A stretch of DNA of 64,000 bases from Kitagawia praeruptora. Its lineage: Eukaryota; Streptophyta; Magnoliopsida; Apiales; Apiaceae. A program made the translations under genes and the position numbers. Below are positions 31,801 to 41,951 of this stretch, piece by piece (positions within the stretch are counted from its first letter, which is position 1; each line of letters opens with the position of its first letter). The stretch lies in NCBI GenBank assembly GCA_037693485.1, contig CM075346.1:45554001-45618000 (forward strand). Direction: 5' to 3'. The notes under the pieces were generated by a model. The model was not told the origin of the DNA. It made no database searches and worked only from the letters and a program-made list of their open reading frames with translations.

Positions 31801-33495
31801 TGACTGGATCTGCAGTAGCTGCTGAATTACTTTGAAGTTCAGGTTCTTGTGGGCTAGATCCTTTCAGAGGTGATGATGTCCTCTGTTTCTTTTGTCGTTC
31901 AAAAACTTTTGTTGTAGTTTGTTGTTGCTTATAAAGAGGTGGTGGCTTTTGTCCAAGTTTGATAGCAATGTCAACAACCTTTTCCAGTGACATATCAAAT
32001 GTCCTCTTCTGTGGTGATGTAGAGACTGGGGAATCAGAGATTTCAATAGTCTTCACAGGTGAAGTATCAGGAGTAGAGACATTAAGATTAGTAATTGAGT
32101 CAGGAACTGATGATGAAACCAGATTTTGATTATCTTCTATATCATCATCAAGATTCTGTATCTCTAGAGGAATGAAGTATTGACTCTTCTTAAGTAACCT
32201 CCTTCTTTTCTTTGGCTTTTCAGAAATAGCTAGTTCTTTAGGAGCTACAACAATAACTTCCTTTTTCTTCAAAGAGACTGATAAAGGCAATTTGTCATCA
32301 TCAGAATCATAATCAGACTCAGAATCAATTTTCTGACTGAATTTCCTCTTTTCTCCTGTTTCCTTATACACCCCTATATCAATCAAAGATTGATCAACTT
32401 CAAGCACAAATTTCTTCTTAGCCAGGACCCCTTATTCACCCCCTTGTGACTTCTTGTGAGAGTAGGTTAGAGTGGAGAAATTCATCGATCCTGATTGTCT
32501 ACTATACACATCAGATCTAGCTAATTTCTTTGATTTTACAACTGATGCCTTTTGTGAGACACCAGAGGTGGATGACTGTTTGAGAGAGTGTTTGGGTTGT
32601 GTGCTTTGGTTAGAAACAGGATAGGTAATTTCCTGTCTCATAGCACCTGAGATAGGTCCAAGACCATCAGTAATAGATCCATAATGAGTAGGCATTCTCT
32701 TGGCTAAAAGAAGCCTGACCTCATTAGGAATAAATGCATTAGTACCTTCAAAACCATTTGCCTTATCACTTTTAAGCAGAAAGCTAATATTGTTAGCAGA
32801 AATCTTAAAGATAGACAAATCTGTATCATCAGCAAATTCAACATTGGGACATAGGTATGAGAATAGTAACTGAATAAATATAATATAGCAAACAAAACCA
32901 CATTTGTCTTTCTTTCTAGCAGTTAATGCTCGCAATATGAAAGACACATAATCAAAAGGAGTTTCATAGATTAGAGAGCAGTAGGTAAGGCATCAAAGTT
33001 AGACACCTTATTCAGAAAACACCTACCTATGGTATCAAAGAAGAAATTCCATTCCTTCTTTAGCTTGGTTCTGAATAAATCTCCAAATTTCTTTGGTTGT
33101 CCATTGTAGCCCAAATTTAAAGCAAACTCCAGAAGAAAAACATCAGTAAGCTTTGCTGGAGTTTTACCATTTAGAGATGGTAGTTGGAGAGCTTTACAAA
33201 CAACATCTGGAGTAACATGATGCGTAACACCATTGTATTCAAAACTCATATTTGGCCTTCCTGATTGGATACATTCACCAAAGACAGCAGTACACCACAC
33301 CTGCATAACGCACTTAAAAGAAACTTTGGCAGGCTGAGTTAGAGCGTAATTGATTGCACTTGAGGCCAAAAGATCCAGAATGATTTGAAAATCATTCTCT
33401 AGTTCCTGATGATTAAGAACTGCAGTAAAGTTGTTAGGAGCAAAAGTAACACCATGAATCACAACTTTATTATTTATGAATGCAGGAGAAGACAT
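28807..33495 (-). pseudogene. Sirevirus C extra ORF in the env-like position, fragmented
   Basis: Starts at ATG 33495 (MSSPAFINNKVV). The N-terminal block (33495-32971) contains LLASSAINYALTQPAKV and KLKKEWNFFFDTIGRCFLNK, matching the opening domain of the Sirevirus A ORF. Later blocks lie at 32947-32432, 32407-31676, 30909-29725 and 29628-28807, in two frames with stops between. At least two frameshifts and several stops prevent one product. The middle is Ser/Pro/Glu-rich; 30909-29725 has basic KKRKK stretches and VKKGEK. The last block (~270 codons, with LGDKLSVDDLWELESVAIVACKMD split across it, and a helical C-terminus) has no counterpart in A. No membrane anchor is evident. Function unknown. 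Confidence 0.75.
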
Positions 33496-33923
33496 TCTTA
33501 ATTAGAATGAGTAAGAATTTGTGATTTTGAAATTTAGGGTTTGTGCTCGTACAAACTGAAGAAGATAGTTAAAATACTGATTGCTCGAGAATAATGAATC
33601 AATTTGAGACACTAAATTGATTTTAGACAAAACGAATGATTTCTCTGAGACAGGTGTCAGTAATCAACTCGTGCACACATAAGTAATGGACCAAATTACG
33701 TGTAAGAGTAGTGATAACTGCACGCGACACGGTTTTCAAACTGTAAGTATATACTTACGTGAGTGTTACACACGCGCCCGCAGTTTTCGAGAAATAAGAT
33801 TGTGATCAACAATAAAACAAGGTATTTTTTTTAATTAAAGAAATTAAAACATCACAATCTAAAAATACCTGTTACAAACACCAGAATATGAATCGGTTCA
33901 TATTCTTGTTCCACTCATTTCTC

Positions 33924-33930
33924 TATATAA
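33924..33930 (+). promoter_or_regulatory. TATA box for the antisense ORF of Sirevirus C
   Basis: TATATAA in CTCTATATAACGCC lies 93 bp before ATG 34017, followed by a pyrimidine-rich leader (CCCTTCTTCTCACC). The configuration is that of a normal plant promoter, on the strand opposite to the retroelement genes. Confidence 0.5.
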
Positions 33931-34016
33931 CGCCTAGAGACTTGTCCACTAACTTTTTAACCCTTCTTCTCACCTGCAAACTAAAAACTCTTCTCACAAA
34001 TATCTTTGTAAAAGAG

Positions 34017-34274
34017 ATGTCCAGTCTTACCATCAAAGAGAAGAATCTCCATCTCGTAGAGAAGAGAGATATTTTCAGTTACACTCTTGAAGAGTTTGAT
34101 GCTTTCAACTGGGAGAGGCAACTTGAGACTCTTTGGTTGCAGATGGATGATGGTCTCGAAGAAATCGAAAAAGAAAGACCTACAAAAGTGATTGACATCG
34201 ATGCTGCCCTCCAAGCAACATTAGCATGGCTTTCATCTAAGACATCCTCATCCAAATCCATCAACCATTGTTAA
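34017..34274 (+). CDS. Antisense ORF between pol and the env-like ORF (85 aa), Sirevirus C
   Basis: ATG at 34017 in an AAGAGATGTCC context, stop TAA at 34272-34274. The frame is open further upstream (to 33888), but the TATA at 33924 supports the internal ATG. The protein is helical and acidic (LEEFDAFNWERQLETLWLQ; DDGLEEIEKERP), ending in a Ser/Lys-rich tail. No known domain was recognised. It lies antisense to the genomic RNA, in the gap between the RNase H end (34504) and the extra ORF start (33495), as in Sirevirus A. A role as a regulator made from an antisense transcript is speculative. Confidence 0.5.
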   Translation: MSSLTIKEKNLHLVEKRDIFSYTLEEFDAFNWERQLETLWLQMDDGLEEIEKERPTKVIDIDAALQATLAWLSSKTSSSKSINHC

Positions 34275-34503
34275 TGAATATGTTAGCAAAAATAACCTTA
34301 TCCCTATCAACCTCCACCCAAACAAAGTGGCAAAGATGGGATCTAGGATGGCTGCTAGCAATGGAGTGATTTGGACTTTCTTTTCTGATAAGTGAAACGT
34401 TGCATCAGTATTCGATGTTTGACTGAAGTCAGGATTGACGTTTCATCAGGATTCGAGATGCATCAGGATTCGACGAGTATCAGTATTTGATCTTTCTCTG
34501 TTC

Positions 34504-37500
34504 TCAGAAACTATCATAGTTTACCATTCCCAGTTCATTCACCAACTTTGTAAACGTAACTTCAGGTAGTGGCTTGGTGAATATATCAGCTAGCTGTTGA
34601 TCAGTAGGAACAAAGTGTAACTCAATTATCCCTTCCATTACTTGCTCTCTTATGAAATGATATCTGATACTGATATGCTTAGTAAGAGAATGTTGTACTG
34701 GATTTCCTGTCATAGCAATAGCACTTTGGTTATCACAATAAATAGGTTTTTTTGAATATGACAAACCATAGCCCATTAGCTAATTTCTCATCCACATGAT
34801 CTGAACACAACCGCTTCCTGCAGCAATGTACTCAGCTCCTTCAGTTGATGTAGAGATAGACTTTTGTTTTTTACTAAACCAAGAAACAAGTCTTCCTCCA
34901 AGAAACTGACAACTGCCTGAAGTACTTTTTCTGTCTATTTTGCAGCCTACAAAATCAGCATTTGAGTAACCACATAAATTAAAATAAGATTCCCTACCAT
35001 ACCAAAGGCCAAGAGATGGTGTGCCTTTCAAGTATCTGAAAATCCTTTTGACAGCTATAAGATGTGGTTCTCTAGGTTCTGCCTGAAATCTTGCACATAG
35101 ACAGGTTGAATACATGATATCTGGTCTACTAGCAGTTAGATACAACAGTGAGCCAATCATACCTCTGTAATTAGTTACATCTACCTCAGTACCTTTATTA
35201 GGATCAAGCTTGGTAGCTGTAGCTATGGGAGTTGATGCAGTAGAGCTGTCTTGCATGTTAAACTTTTTCAAGAGGTCCTTTGTGTATTTTGACTGATTGA
35301 TAAAGATCCCATCATCAGTCTGTTTAACTTGTAGACCTAAGAAATAGCTCATCTCTCCTATCATGCTCATTTGATATCTAGACTGCATTAGCTTTGAAAA
35401 CTTCTCACATAATTTGGAGTTAGTTGACCCAAAAATAATATCATCAACATAAATTTGAACTAACAGCAAATCCTTACCATGATTCAAATAAAACAAGGTT
35501 TTATCAATTGTACCTCTTTTGAATCCACTTTCTAGTAAGAATTGAGCCAATGTTTTATACCAGGCTCTTGGAGCTTGCTTTAGTCCATAAATTGCTTTAT
35601 CTAGTCTGTAGACATAATCTGGATGTTTTGAATCAACGAAGCCAGGAGGTTGTTCAACATAAACTTCCTCTTCTAATTCTCCATTGAGAAAGGCACTTTT
35701 CACATCCATCTGGAAAACTTTAAATTTCTTGTGGGCTGCATATGCTAGAAAGATTCTGATAGATTCCAATCTTGCAACAGGAGCAAATGTCTCATCATAG
35801 TCTATTCCTTCATGTTGAGAATATCCCTTTGCAACTAGTCTTGCTTTATTTCTGATGATGGTGCCATCTGAATCTGTCTTGTTTCTGAACACCCACTTTG
35901 TACCTACAATAGACCTTCCTCTTGGCCTTGGTACCAGTTTCCAGACTTCATTTCTTTCAAACTCATTTAGTTCTTCTTGCATAGCTATAACCCAATCAGC
36001 ATCCTTGAGTGCATCTTCAACTTTCTTAGGTTCCTCCTTTGATAAAAAGTTATGATAAAGACATTCATTTTGAGTTGCACTTCTGGTTCTAACACCTACT
36101 TCAGGATTCCCAATAATTAAATCAGGAGTATGACTTTTAGTCCATTTCCTTGCTGGTGGTAGATCATTCCTTGAATTTGATGCTCCCCCTGGATTGGTGT
36201 TGTCTTCAAAAGAACTAGTGTTAATAGAAGCTCCCCCTGAGATATTGCTATCTGTTTCTAATCTGCTGTCAGAATTGTCACTTGAATCTATTTCTGATGA
36301 ATCTCCTCCTGATGTTTGATTTGTTTCAGTGTTGATGGTCTCTTGATATTGCTCCCCCTCAACATTTGCATTCCCATCAATAATATGTGTTTCATCAGTA
36401 ATAATTGGTTCATCAGGATTTGATGAATTATCAGTATCTGACAAGATTTCACCAGAATTCTTGGAGGCTTCATTTGAAAAAAATCAAATCATCATGTAAG
36501 TCTTCAGAAATTCCTGTAATCTTTTTATCATCGAAAGATACATTTATAGACTCCATGACTGTCTTTGTTCTTAGATTGTAGACTTTAAAGGCTCTTGATG
36601 ATGGATAGCCAATAAAGATGCCCTCATCAGCTTTAGTCTCAAATTTTCCAAGCTGTTCAGGATGAGGTCTTATAACAAAGCACTTACAGCCAAATACATG
36701 AAAATACATGCAAATGCTTCAGACTTGGCTTCTTTTCCTTGATCATCTGATAAGGAGTTACACCATGTCTGTTGATTAGTGTAATGTTCTGAGTGTAGCA
36801 TGCTGTGTTGACTGCTTCTGCCCAGAAATATGTAGGTAGTTTAGCTTCCTCCAACATAGTTCTGCCTGCTTCAATAAGAGTTCTGTTCTTTCTTTCAAAT
36901 ACTCCATTTTTCTTAGGTGTGCCTGGAGCAGAGAACTGTTGAACTATTCTTTTATATTTGCAGAACTCTTCCATTGCTGAATTCTTGAATTCAGTTCCAT
37001 TATCACTTCTTAAGATCTTGACTTTATACTTTGTGCCAGTCTCAATGAGTCTCACATGGTCCAAAAGTATCTCAGCTGTTTCATCTTTTCTGTGTAGAAA
37101 ATACACCCATGTATATCTAGTATACTCATCAACAATTACTAGAGTATATCTTTTCTTACTGATGGAAATTATGTTTACTGGTCCAAACAAGTCAAGATGA
37201 AGCATGTGATACGGTTCATCAATTGAGGATTCTGTCTTACTCTTAAAAGATGTCCTTCTTTGTTTAGCCTTCTGACAAGCATCACAAAGTCCATCTGGAG
37301 TATACAGTACCTTTGGTAATCCTCTCACTAAGTCTTTCTTTACCAACTCATTTATATTGCTGAAATTGAGATGAGAAAGCTTCTTGTGCCAACTCCAACT
37401 TTCATCTACAATCGCTTTACTAATGAGGCATGTAGAGTGTCCATCAGTATTGGTATAGATGTTGGCTTCATAAATGTTACCATGTCTTTGTCCAGTTAAA

Positions 37501-37670
37501 GCAACCTTCCCTGAAGATTTGCTGATTACTTCAAAATGAGTATCATAGAAGTTGACATGATAACCTCTGTCTGTGATTTGACTAACACTTAGCAGATTGT
37601 GTTTGAGTCCTTTCACTAGAGCTACTTTTTCAATGATGACATTTCCAATGATAATACTGCCATATCCCAA
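34504..37670 (-). pseudogene. Sirevirus C integrase, reverse transcriptase and RNase H
   Basis: Integrase (37670-36684) has the HHCC zinc region, LDLFGP, RSDNGTEF and a terminal NGVFERKNR. A frameshift near 36690 and another near 36460 separate it from the linker and RT. RT (36444-34780) has WVFRNKT, QMDVKSAFLNG, YGLKQAPRAW and VQIYVDDIIFGS, so its catalytic Asp residues are present. RNase H shows GYSNADFVGCKID, where relatives have GYSDADFAG, so a catalytic Asp is Asn. STEGAEY replaces STAEAEY. An in-frame TAG follows WMRN (near 34779), then the frame continues to 34504 (TKPLPEVTF). These lesions make the copy non-autonomous. Confidence 0.92.
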
Positions 37671-39790
37671 GGTTTGTACAAATTATGATATTCTTCACAC
37701 ATATAAATTGAATGCCATTTACTACCACAATGAAAACAGGGATTTTGTGGTTTATAAAATACTGTCCTATTCCTAAGTATATTCCTAATGTCAGACTTAG
37801 GAATTACAGTATTCTTCTTCTTACTCCTCCTGCAGTCAATAGCAAGATGATTAGAGTTACCATAATTAAAACATGTCTTTCTTGGTGCATTTGGATTATA
37901 CTTATAATTATTCTCCTTGTTTATTCCAACTTTACCATTCCTGTTTCTTTTGACAGTTGGGACTCTCTTCCTATCTGTCACATCACAGATTTTATCTCTC
38001 AGTTGTTTCTTTGACAAAAGACCTACATTCTTGTTTTGGACAGATTTTAATTTAGAATTTTGTGCAGAAGTGGATCCCTCTTCAGTAATTGATTTGGGAT
38101 TTTCTGGATACACATAATTCACAGGCTTTAATTTTGTCTTTGTACTGTCTGTAACATACCTATAGGTTTTTGGATTTGTTGAGTCATTAATAACAACTCT
38201 TCCTGGATTAGATAAAACAACCTTTTCCTTGTTCTTTTTCTCATTCTCTGGCTTATAACCTAGACACTCTTTCCTGTTTTTATCAGTGATTATCTCATGA
38301 GTTTTTGTTCCAGAGTGTGTCCAAGTTCTGAGTTTTTCATTAGCATCCTTAAGTTGCATTTCAAGTTCTTTACATTTAAACTCTATTTCAAGTTTCATGT
38401 GTTTAGCATTATCACATTCTGTTTGAACTTCCTGCAAGAAAATTAACTCAGCTTCTAAATGATCATTTCTTTTAGTTACCTCTGCCATTTGAGATTTTAT
38501 TCTAGTATTTTCAAGAGATTGACTTCTAAAGCTGATATGCAGAGACTTAAGAAATGACCTTAACTCAGAGACATTATTCGTATTAAAATCAAACAAGGTT
38601 TCAGATACCTTAGATTCAGCAACAACAACAACAGTCTCATCAGTATTGGCCATTAATGCATAATTCACGTTTTCTTCTTCATATTCTGAGGAAGAATCCA
38701 TCCAATCCTTGCTTGATGAGATAAGAGCTTTGGTCTTTGCCTTTTTGCACTCAGTTGCAAAATGACCCATTCCATCACAGTTGTAGCATCTAACTTTTGA
38801 CTTGTCAAATTTGCCGCTTTTCTCTTCTTTCTTCTTGTATCTGTCTCTGTCAGCATTGAAGGTTTTCTTCTGGAATTTACCTTGCTTCCTAGCCTTTCTG
38901 AACTTCATCTTCTTGAAGCCCTTGACTATCATAGCAACCATCTCTATCATATCAGAATCAGTAGAGTCATCATCAGTATCAGAATCAGACTTAGCATCAG
39001 TATCTGATGATGAGTCATCAGGAATTGACTCTACAACTCTACTCTTTCTGCTAGAAACCTCCTCAGCTTTTCCTTTTGATTTTGATTCAACATTCAAAGC
39101 AACAGATTTTTTTTTGACATTTTTCTTGTTCTTTCTCAGTTGAACCTCAAGATCATAGGTTCTTAGCATCCCATAGACTTCATCAAGAGACAGCATCTTC
39201 AGATCATATTGATGCCTTATGATTGAAGCTTGAGTATCCCACTCCTCAATTAGAGCTCTTAGAAACTTGGTATTTGAATCCTCTGGATCATACTCTTTTC
39301 CGACTAGAGATAGATTGTTCAGCAGTGTCAGAAATCTATCATAGATATCGGTAAGGCTTTCATCAGATTTAGCATCGAACTGCTCATATTCCTGAATCAA
39401 TAGAGCCCTTCTGTTTCTTTTGATAGATTCAGTGCCTTGACATTGAGTTTCCAAAGTATCCCAAATTTCCTTTGCAGTCTTGCAAGCTATGACCTTGTTT
39501 GACATGACATTATCAAGACTATTATGCAAAATATTTTTTACCTTTGCATCTCTGAGCACTTGAGCCTTTTCTTCAGGAGTCCACTCACTCTTTGCCTTGA
39601 TGACATAGTGTTCAGCAACAGTCTCAGTTCTTGCAACTATTCTTGTTGGAAGAAATGGTCCATCATTGATCCTCTCAAGATAGTCAGGATCAGTAGCTTC
39701 CAAATACATCAACATCTTCACCTTCCATGTTGGATACTCAGTTTTCTTGGGAATGGGAATCTTAATGCTTTCATACTTGCTTGTCGACAT
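37622..39790 (-). CDS. Sirevirus C gag (722 codons)
   Basis: ATG at 39790, shortly after the PBS. It opens MSTSKYESIKIPIPKKTEYP and has the copia gag core (LEATDPDYLERI, AKEIWDTL, SDESLTDIYDRF). Zinc knuckles are CYNCDGMGHFATEC and a degenerate CFNYGNSNHLAIDC, plus CFHCGSKWHSIYMC near the end. A coiled-coil segment lies between them (about residues 410-490). After YHNLYKP the frame reads into what should be downstream of the protease: the protease (LDSGC motif) is deleted and the reading frame shifts, giving a short aberrant tail. Gag itself is open and could form particles if expressed. Confidence 0.88.
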   Translation of the reverse strand: MSTSKYESIKIPIPKKTEYPTWKVKMLMYLEATDPDYLERINDGPFLPTRIVARTETVAEHYVIKAKSEWTPEEKAQVLRDAKVKNILHNSLDNVMSNKVIACKTAKEIWDTLETQCQGTESIKRNRRALLIQEYEQFDAKSDESLTDIYDRFLTLLNNLSLVGKEYDPEDSNTKFLRALIEEWDTQASIIRHQYDLKMLSLDEVYGMLRTYDLEVQLRKNKKNVKKKSVALNVESKSKGKAEEVSSRKSRVVESIPDDSSSDTDAKSDSDTDDDSTDSDMIEMVAMIVKGFKKMKFRKARKQGKFQKKTFNADRDRYKKKEEKSGKFDKSKVRCYNCDGMGHFATECKKAKTKALISSSKDWMDSSSEYEEENVNYALMANTDETVVVVAESKVSETLFDFNTNNVSELRSFLKSLHISFRSQSLENTRIKSQMAEVTKRNDHLEAELIFLQEVQTECDNAKHMKLEIEFKCKELEMQLKDANEKLRTWTHSGTKTHEIITDKNRKECLGYKPENEKKNKEKVVLSNPGRVVINDSTNPKTYRYVTDSTKTKLKPVNYVYPENPKSITEEGSTSAQNSKLKSVQNKNVGLLSKKQLRDKICDVTDRKRVPTVKRNRNGKVGINKENNYKYNPNAPRKTCFNYGNSNHLAIDCRRSKKKNTVIPKSDIRNILRNRTVFYKPQNPCFHCGSKWHSIYMCEEYHNLYKPWDMAVLSLEMSSLKK

Positions 39791-39838
39791 CTTAAGATCG
39801 TTTCTGATTACTATTAATCAGTTTGCTCTGATACCAAT

Positions 39839-40341
39839 TGTTGCCCAGTAATTAACAATTGTAGAAGGGGGGTTGAATACAATTATATAAGATTTTCGAC
39901 TTAAACAGAAATAACAAAAGTATGAATCAATAACAGCTTTATTAATTCTGATATAAAACTATTACAAACTCTCTTAAGAAATCCTTATGTTCTTAAGAGC
40001 TGCTATGTTACAAGATAACTCGTGTAAGCGATTCCAATAATGTAAAACCTAAACTGTGTTTATATAGTGTACACAGTTACACTATCAATTACAAGATATT
40101 CTAAATCAATTACATATAACTCTGAATGCATATCTTGTATGATAGCTGCCTTCCTATAAACTAGGAACTGACAAATCAATCTTCCTTGATCTCTGGTCTG
40201 ATGAGAATCTTTACGAAATACTGACCAGCTTCTAATACTGACGATACCTTCATACTGACATCGTATTACTGATGACATCAGCATCAGTATCTTGATCAGT
40301 AACAGTCCAGATCCTGATATCACTTGAATCAATATCTAACA
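39839..40341 (-). repeat. 5' LTR of Sirevirus C
   Basis: Same ends as the 28227-28729 copy. Position 39839 (end CAACA) is followed on the minus strand by ATTGGTATCAGAGCA, the PBS. Confidence 0.95.
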
Positions 40342-41073
40342 GCAAATGCTTTGTATTGAAGGATAACTCAGAATATGTTGGAAAGTTTGATGCAAAGGCA
40401 TTTGAAGGAATTTTTCTTGGCTACTCTATGGAAAGAATTGTATACAAAGTTTATGTCATCAGTCAAAAGAAAATTATGGAAAGCACAGATGTGACATTTG
40501 ATGATATCAAACTACCTGGATTAGAAGAAGCCAATGATGAAGATAAAGATCCATTAAATTTTGATAATCTAGATGATTCTGATGAAGAGATTGAAACTGG
40601 AGTTGAAACTCAAGTTCAACAAACTCAAGTGAATGATGATACAAGAGAAGAATTTGTGCCAATCAATAGTGGAGAAACAAGCATCCAAGACACACCTATG
40701 AATAGTGGCAACCTCACAGGGGGAGGAAATGAGAATGATCATGACTTGGATGATGAAGCAACATCAAGAATGAGAAATCAGACTGAGCATTCAAGGAAAT
40801 GGGATAGATCACACACTGCAGAGCAAATTATTGGAGATCCAAATGCAGGAGTGAGGACTAGGAGAGCAACTCAAAATGAGTGCCTCTATGGCTGTTCTCT
40901 ATCTCAGATTGAGCCTAAGAAACTTGATGATGAACTGTTGGATCCAGATTGGATTAGTGCCATGCAAGAGGAGCTGAATCAATTTGAAAGAAACAAAGTA
41001 TGGGAACTTGTGCCTGCACCAAGGAATAGAACCATTGTTGGAACAAAATGGGTTCTTAAGAATAAGATGGATG
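40342..41073 (+). pseudogene. Sirevirus B, continuation: integrase C-terminus to RT start
   Basis: Resumes after the GCAAA duplication with YVGKFDAKAFEGIFLGYS, an acidic linker, the GVRTRRATQNECLYG motif and the RT start (WISAMQEELNQFERNKVWELV, VGTKWVLKNKMD). It is cut at 41073 by a CACTA end. The remaining RT and RNase H are not in the window. Confidence 0.88.
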
Positions 41074-41219
41074 CACTACGCCATAGATTGATTATAGTAA
41101 CCCCCAAACTGTGTTACCATAGACCCCTGTTTGAAGTTACCATAGGCCAAAATAGGGCTATGGTAACTCTACAGCTGTGTTAGGTTCTCAGCAGTAACTA
41201 TAGATATCTAAGGTAACAT
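41074..41219 (+). mobile_element. CACTA terminus fragment
   Basis: Starts CACTACGCCATAG within the RT of Sirevirus B; the first 12 bases equal those at 9446. Subterminal repeats GTTACCATAG and CTATGGTAAC occur in both orientations. Only 146 bp remain before Athila LTR sequence at 41220; the other end is missing. Confidence 0.7.
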
Positions 41220-41951
41220 CAAAACACAGCCTAACAAAGGAATACAAGAAAACTATGTCTAGATCTTCTTGTCGTCACAATCCTCGCCTTGGCTTCTCTC
41301 CCTCGTGCTCTGAACGAATTATGGTGTGTAGATGATGATTTTGATGTGCCCCAAGGTGTGTATTTATAGCCCCCAAGTGCCCTCTTGTCCAAGCAATTAC
41401 CGTCTTTGAATTAGAATAGAATTCCGGTAATTTTCCTTTCTTGAATGGAATAAAATTGCAACTTCCATGTTTAAAACTGATTCTGGAACGTTCTGGTCAT
41501 TCATAACAATTTCCATATTGAATAGGAGAAGAGAAACGGCAATTTCCCATTAGAAATCAGATTCCAGGAAGTTTCAGCCGAGGTCCCGCGCGGCCGCGCC
41601 CAACCACAGTGTAACAGCCGCGCGCCCGCGCGCATCTTAATTTCTGGTTTTCCTCCCGCGCGCCCGCGCGCATCTATAGCTCATCTTGGGCGCGCCCGCG
41701 CTCCAAGTACTGCTCATGCACACTGAATTTTTCCTTATGTTGTTTTTCTCTCCCGTTTTAATTGCAACTCCCGGCACTTGTTCTCTTAACTTTAAAAACA
41801 TCATATACTCACTGAAAACTCTATATCTTCACCTAGAAATACACCCTGCACAATTCTCACAAAACGGATTAAAACACACCAATACTTGAGATACAAAACA
41901 CCAATTTAAGCCGAAATAGAATGATCCAAGTGGATATAAATCCACTTATCA
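41220..41951 (-). repeat. 3' LTR of element D, truncated
   Basis: Reads TGATAAGTGGATTTATATCC from 41951 and is collinear with the 5' LTR until GCCTAACAAAGG at 41220, where CACTA-like sequence begins. It retains the GC block (CGCGCGCCCGCGCGC near 41655) and the TATA-like CTATAAATAC near 41360. Confidence 0.9.

Larger units (their letters stand above)
28227..40341 (-). mobile_element. Sirevirus C, complete LTR-to-LTR insertion in Sirevirus B
   Basis: Two 503-bp LTRs (28227-28729; 39839-40341) flanked by the target duplication GCAAA (28222-28226 and 40342-40346). A PBS for initiator tRNA-Met (complement of TGGTATCAGAGC) lies just inside the 5' LTR and a PPT (GGGGGAGAT on the minus strand) beside the 3' LTR. 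By eye the LTRs differ at 11 of 503 positions (about 97.8% identity) with no indels, so insertion was fairly recent. Order on the minus strand: gag (39790), integrase, RT-RNase H (to 34504), antisense ORF, extra ORF (33495-28807). The protease is deleted. Confidence 0.96.

Noticed and set aside
41580..41700. GC-rich stretches as foreign (bacterial) DNA
   Set aside because: They are internal parts of Athila LTRs repeated at 61375-61485, so they are native to the element.
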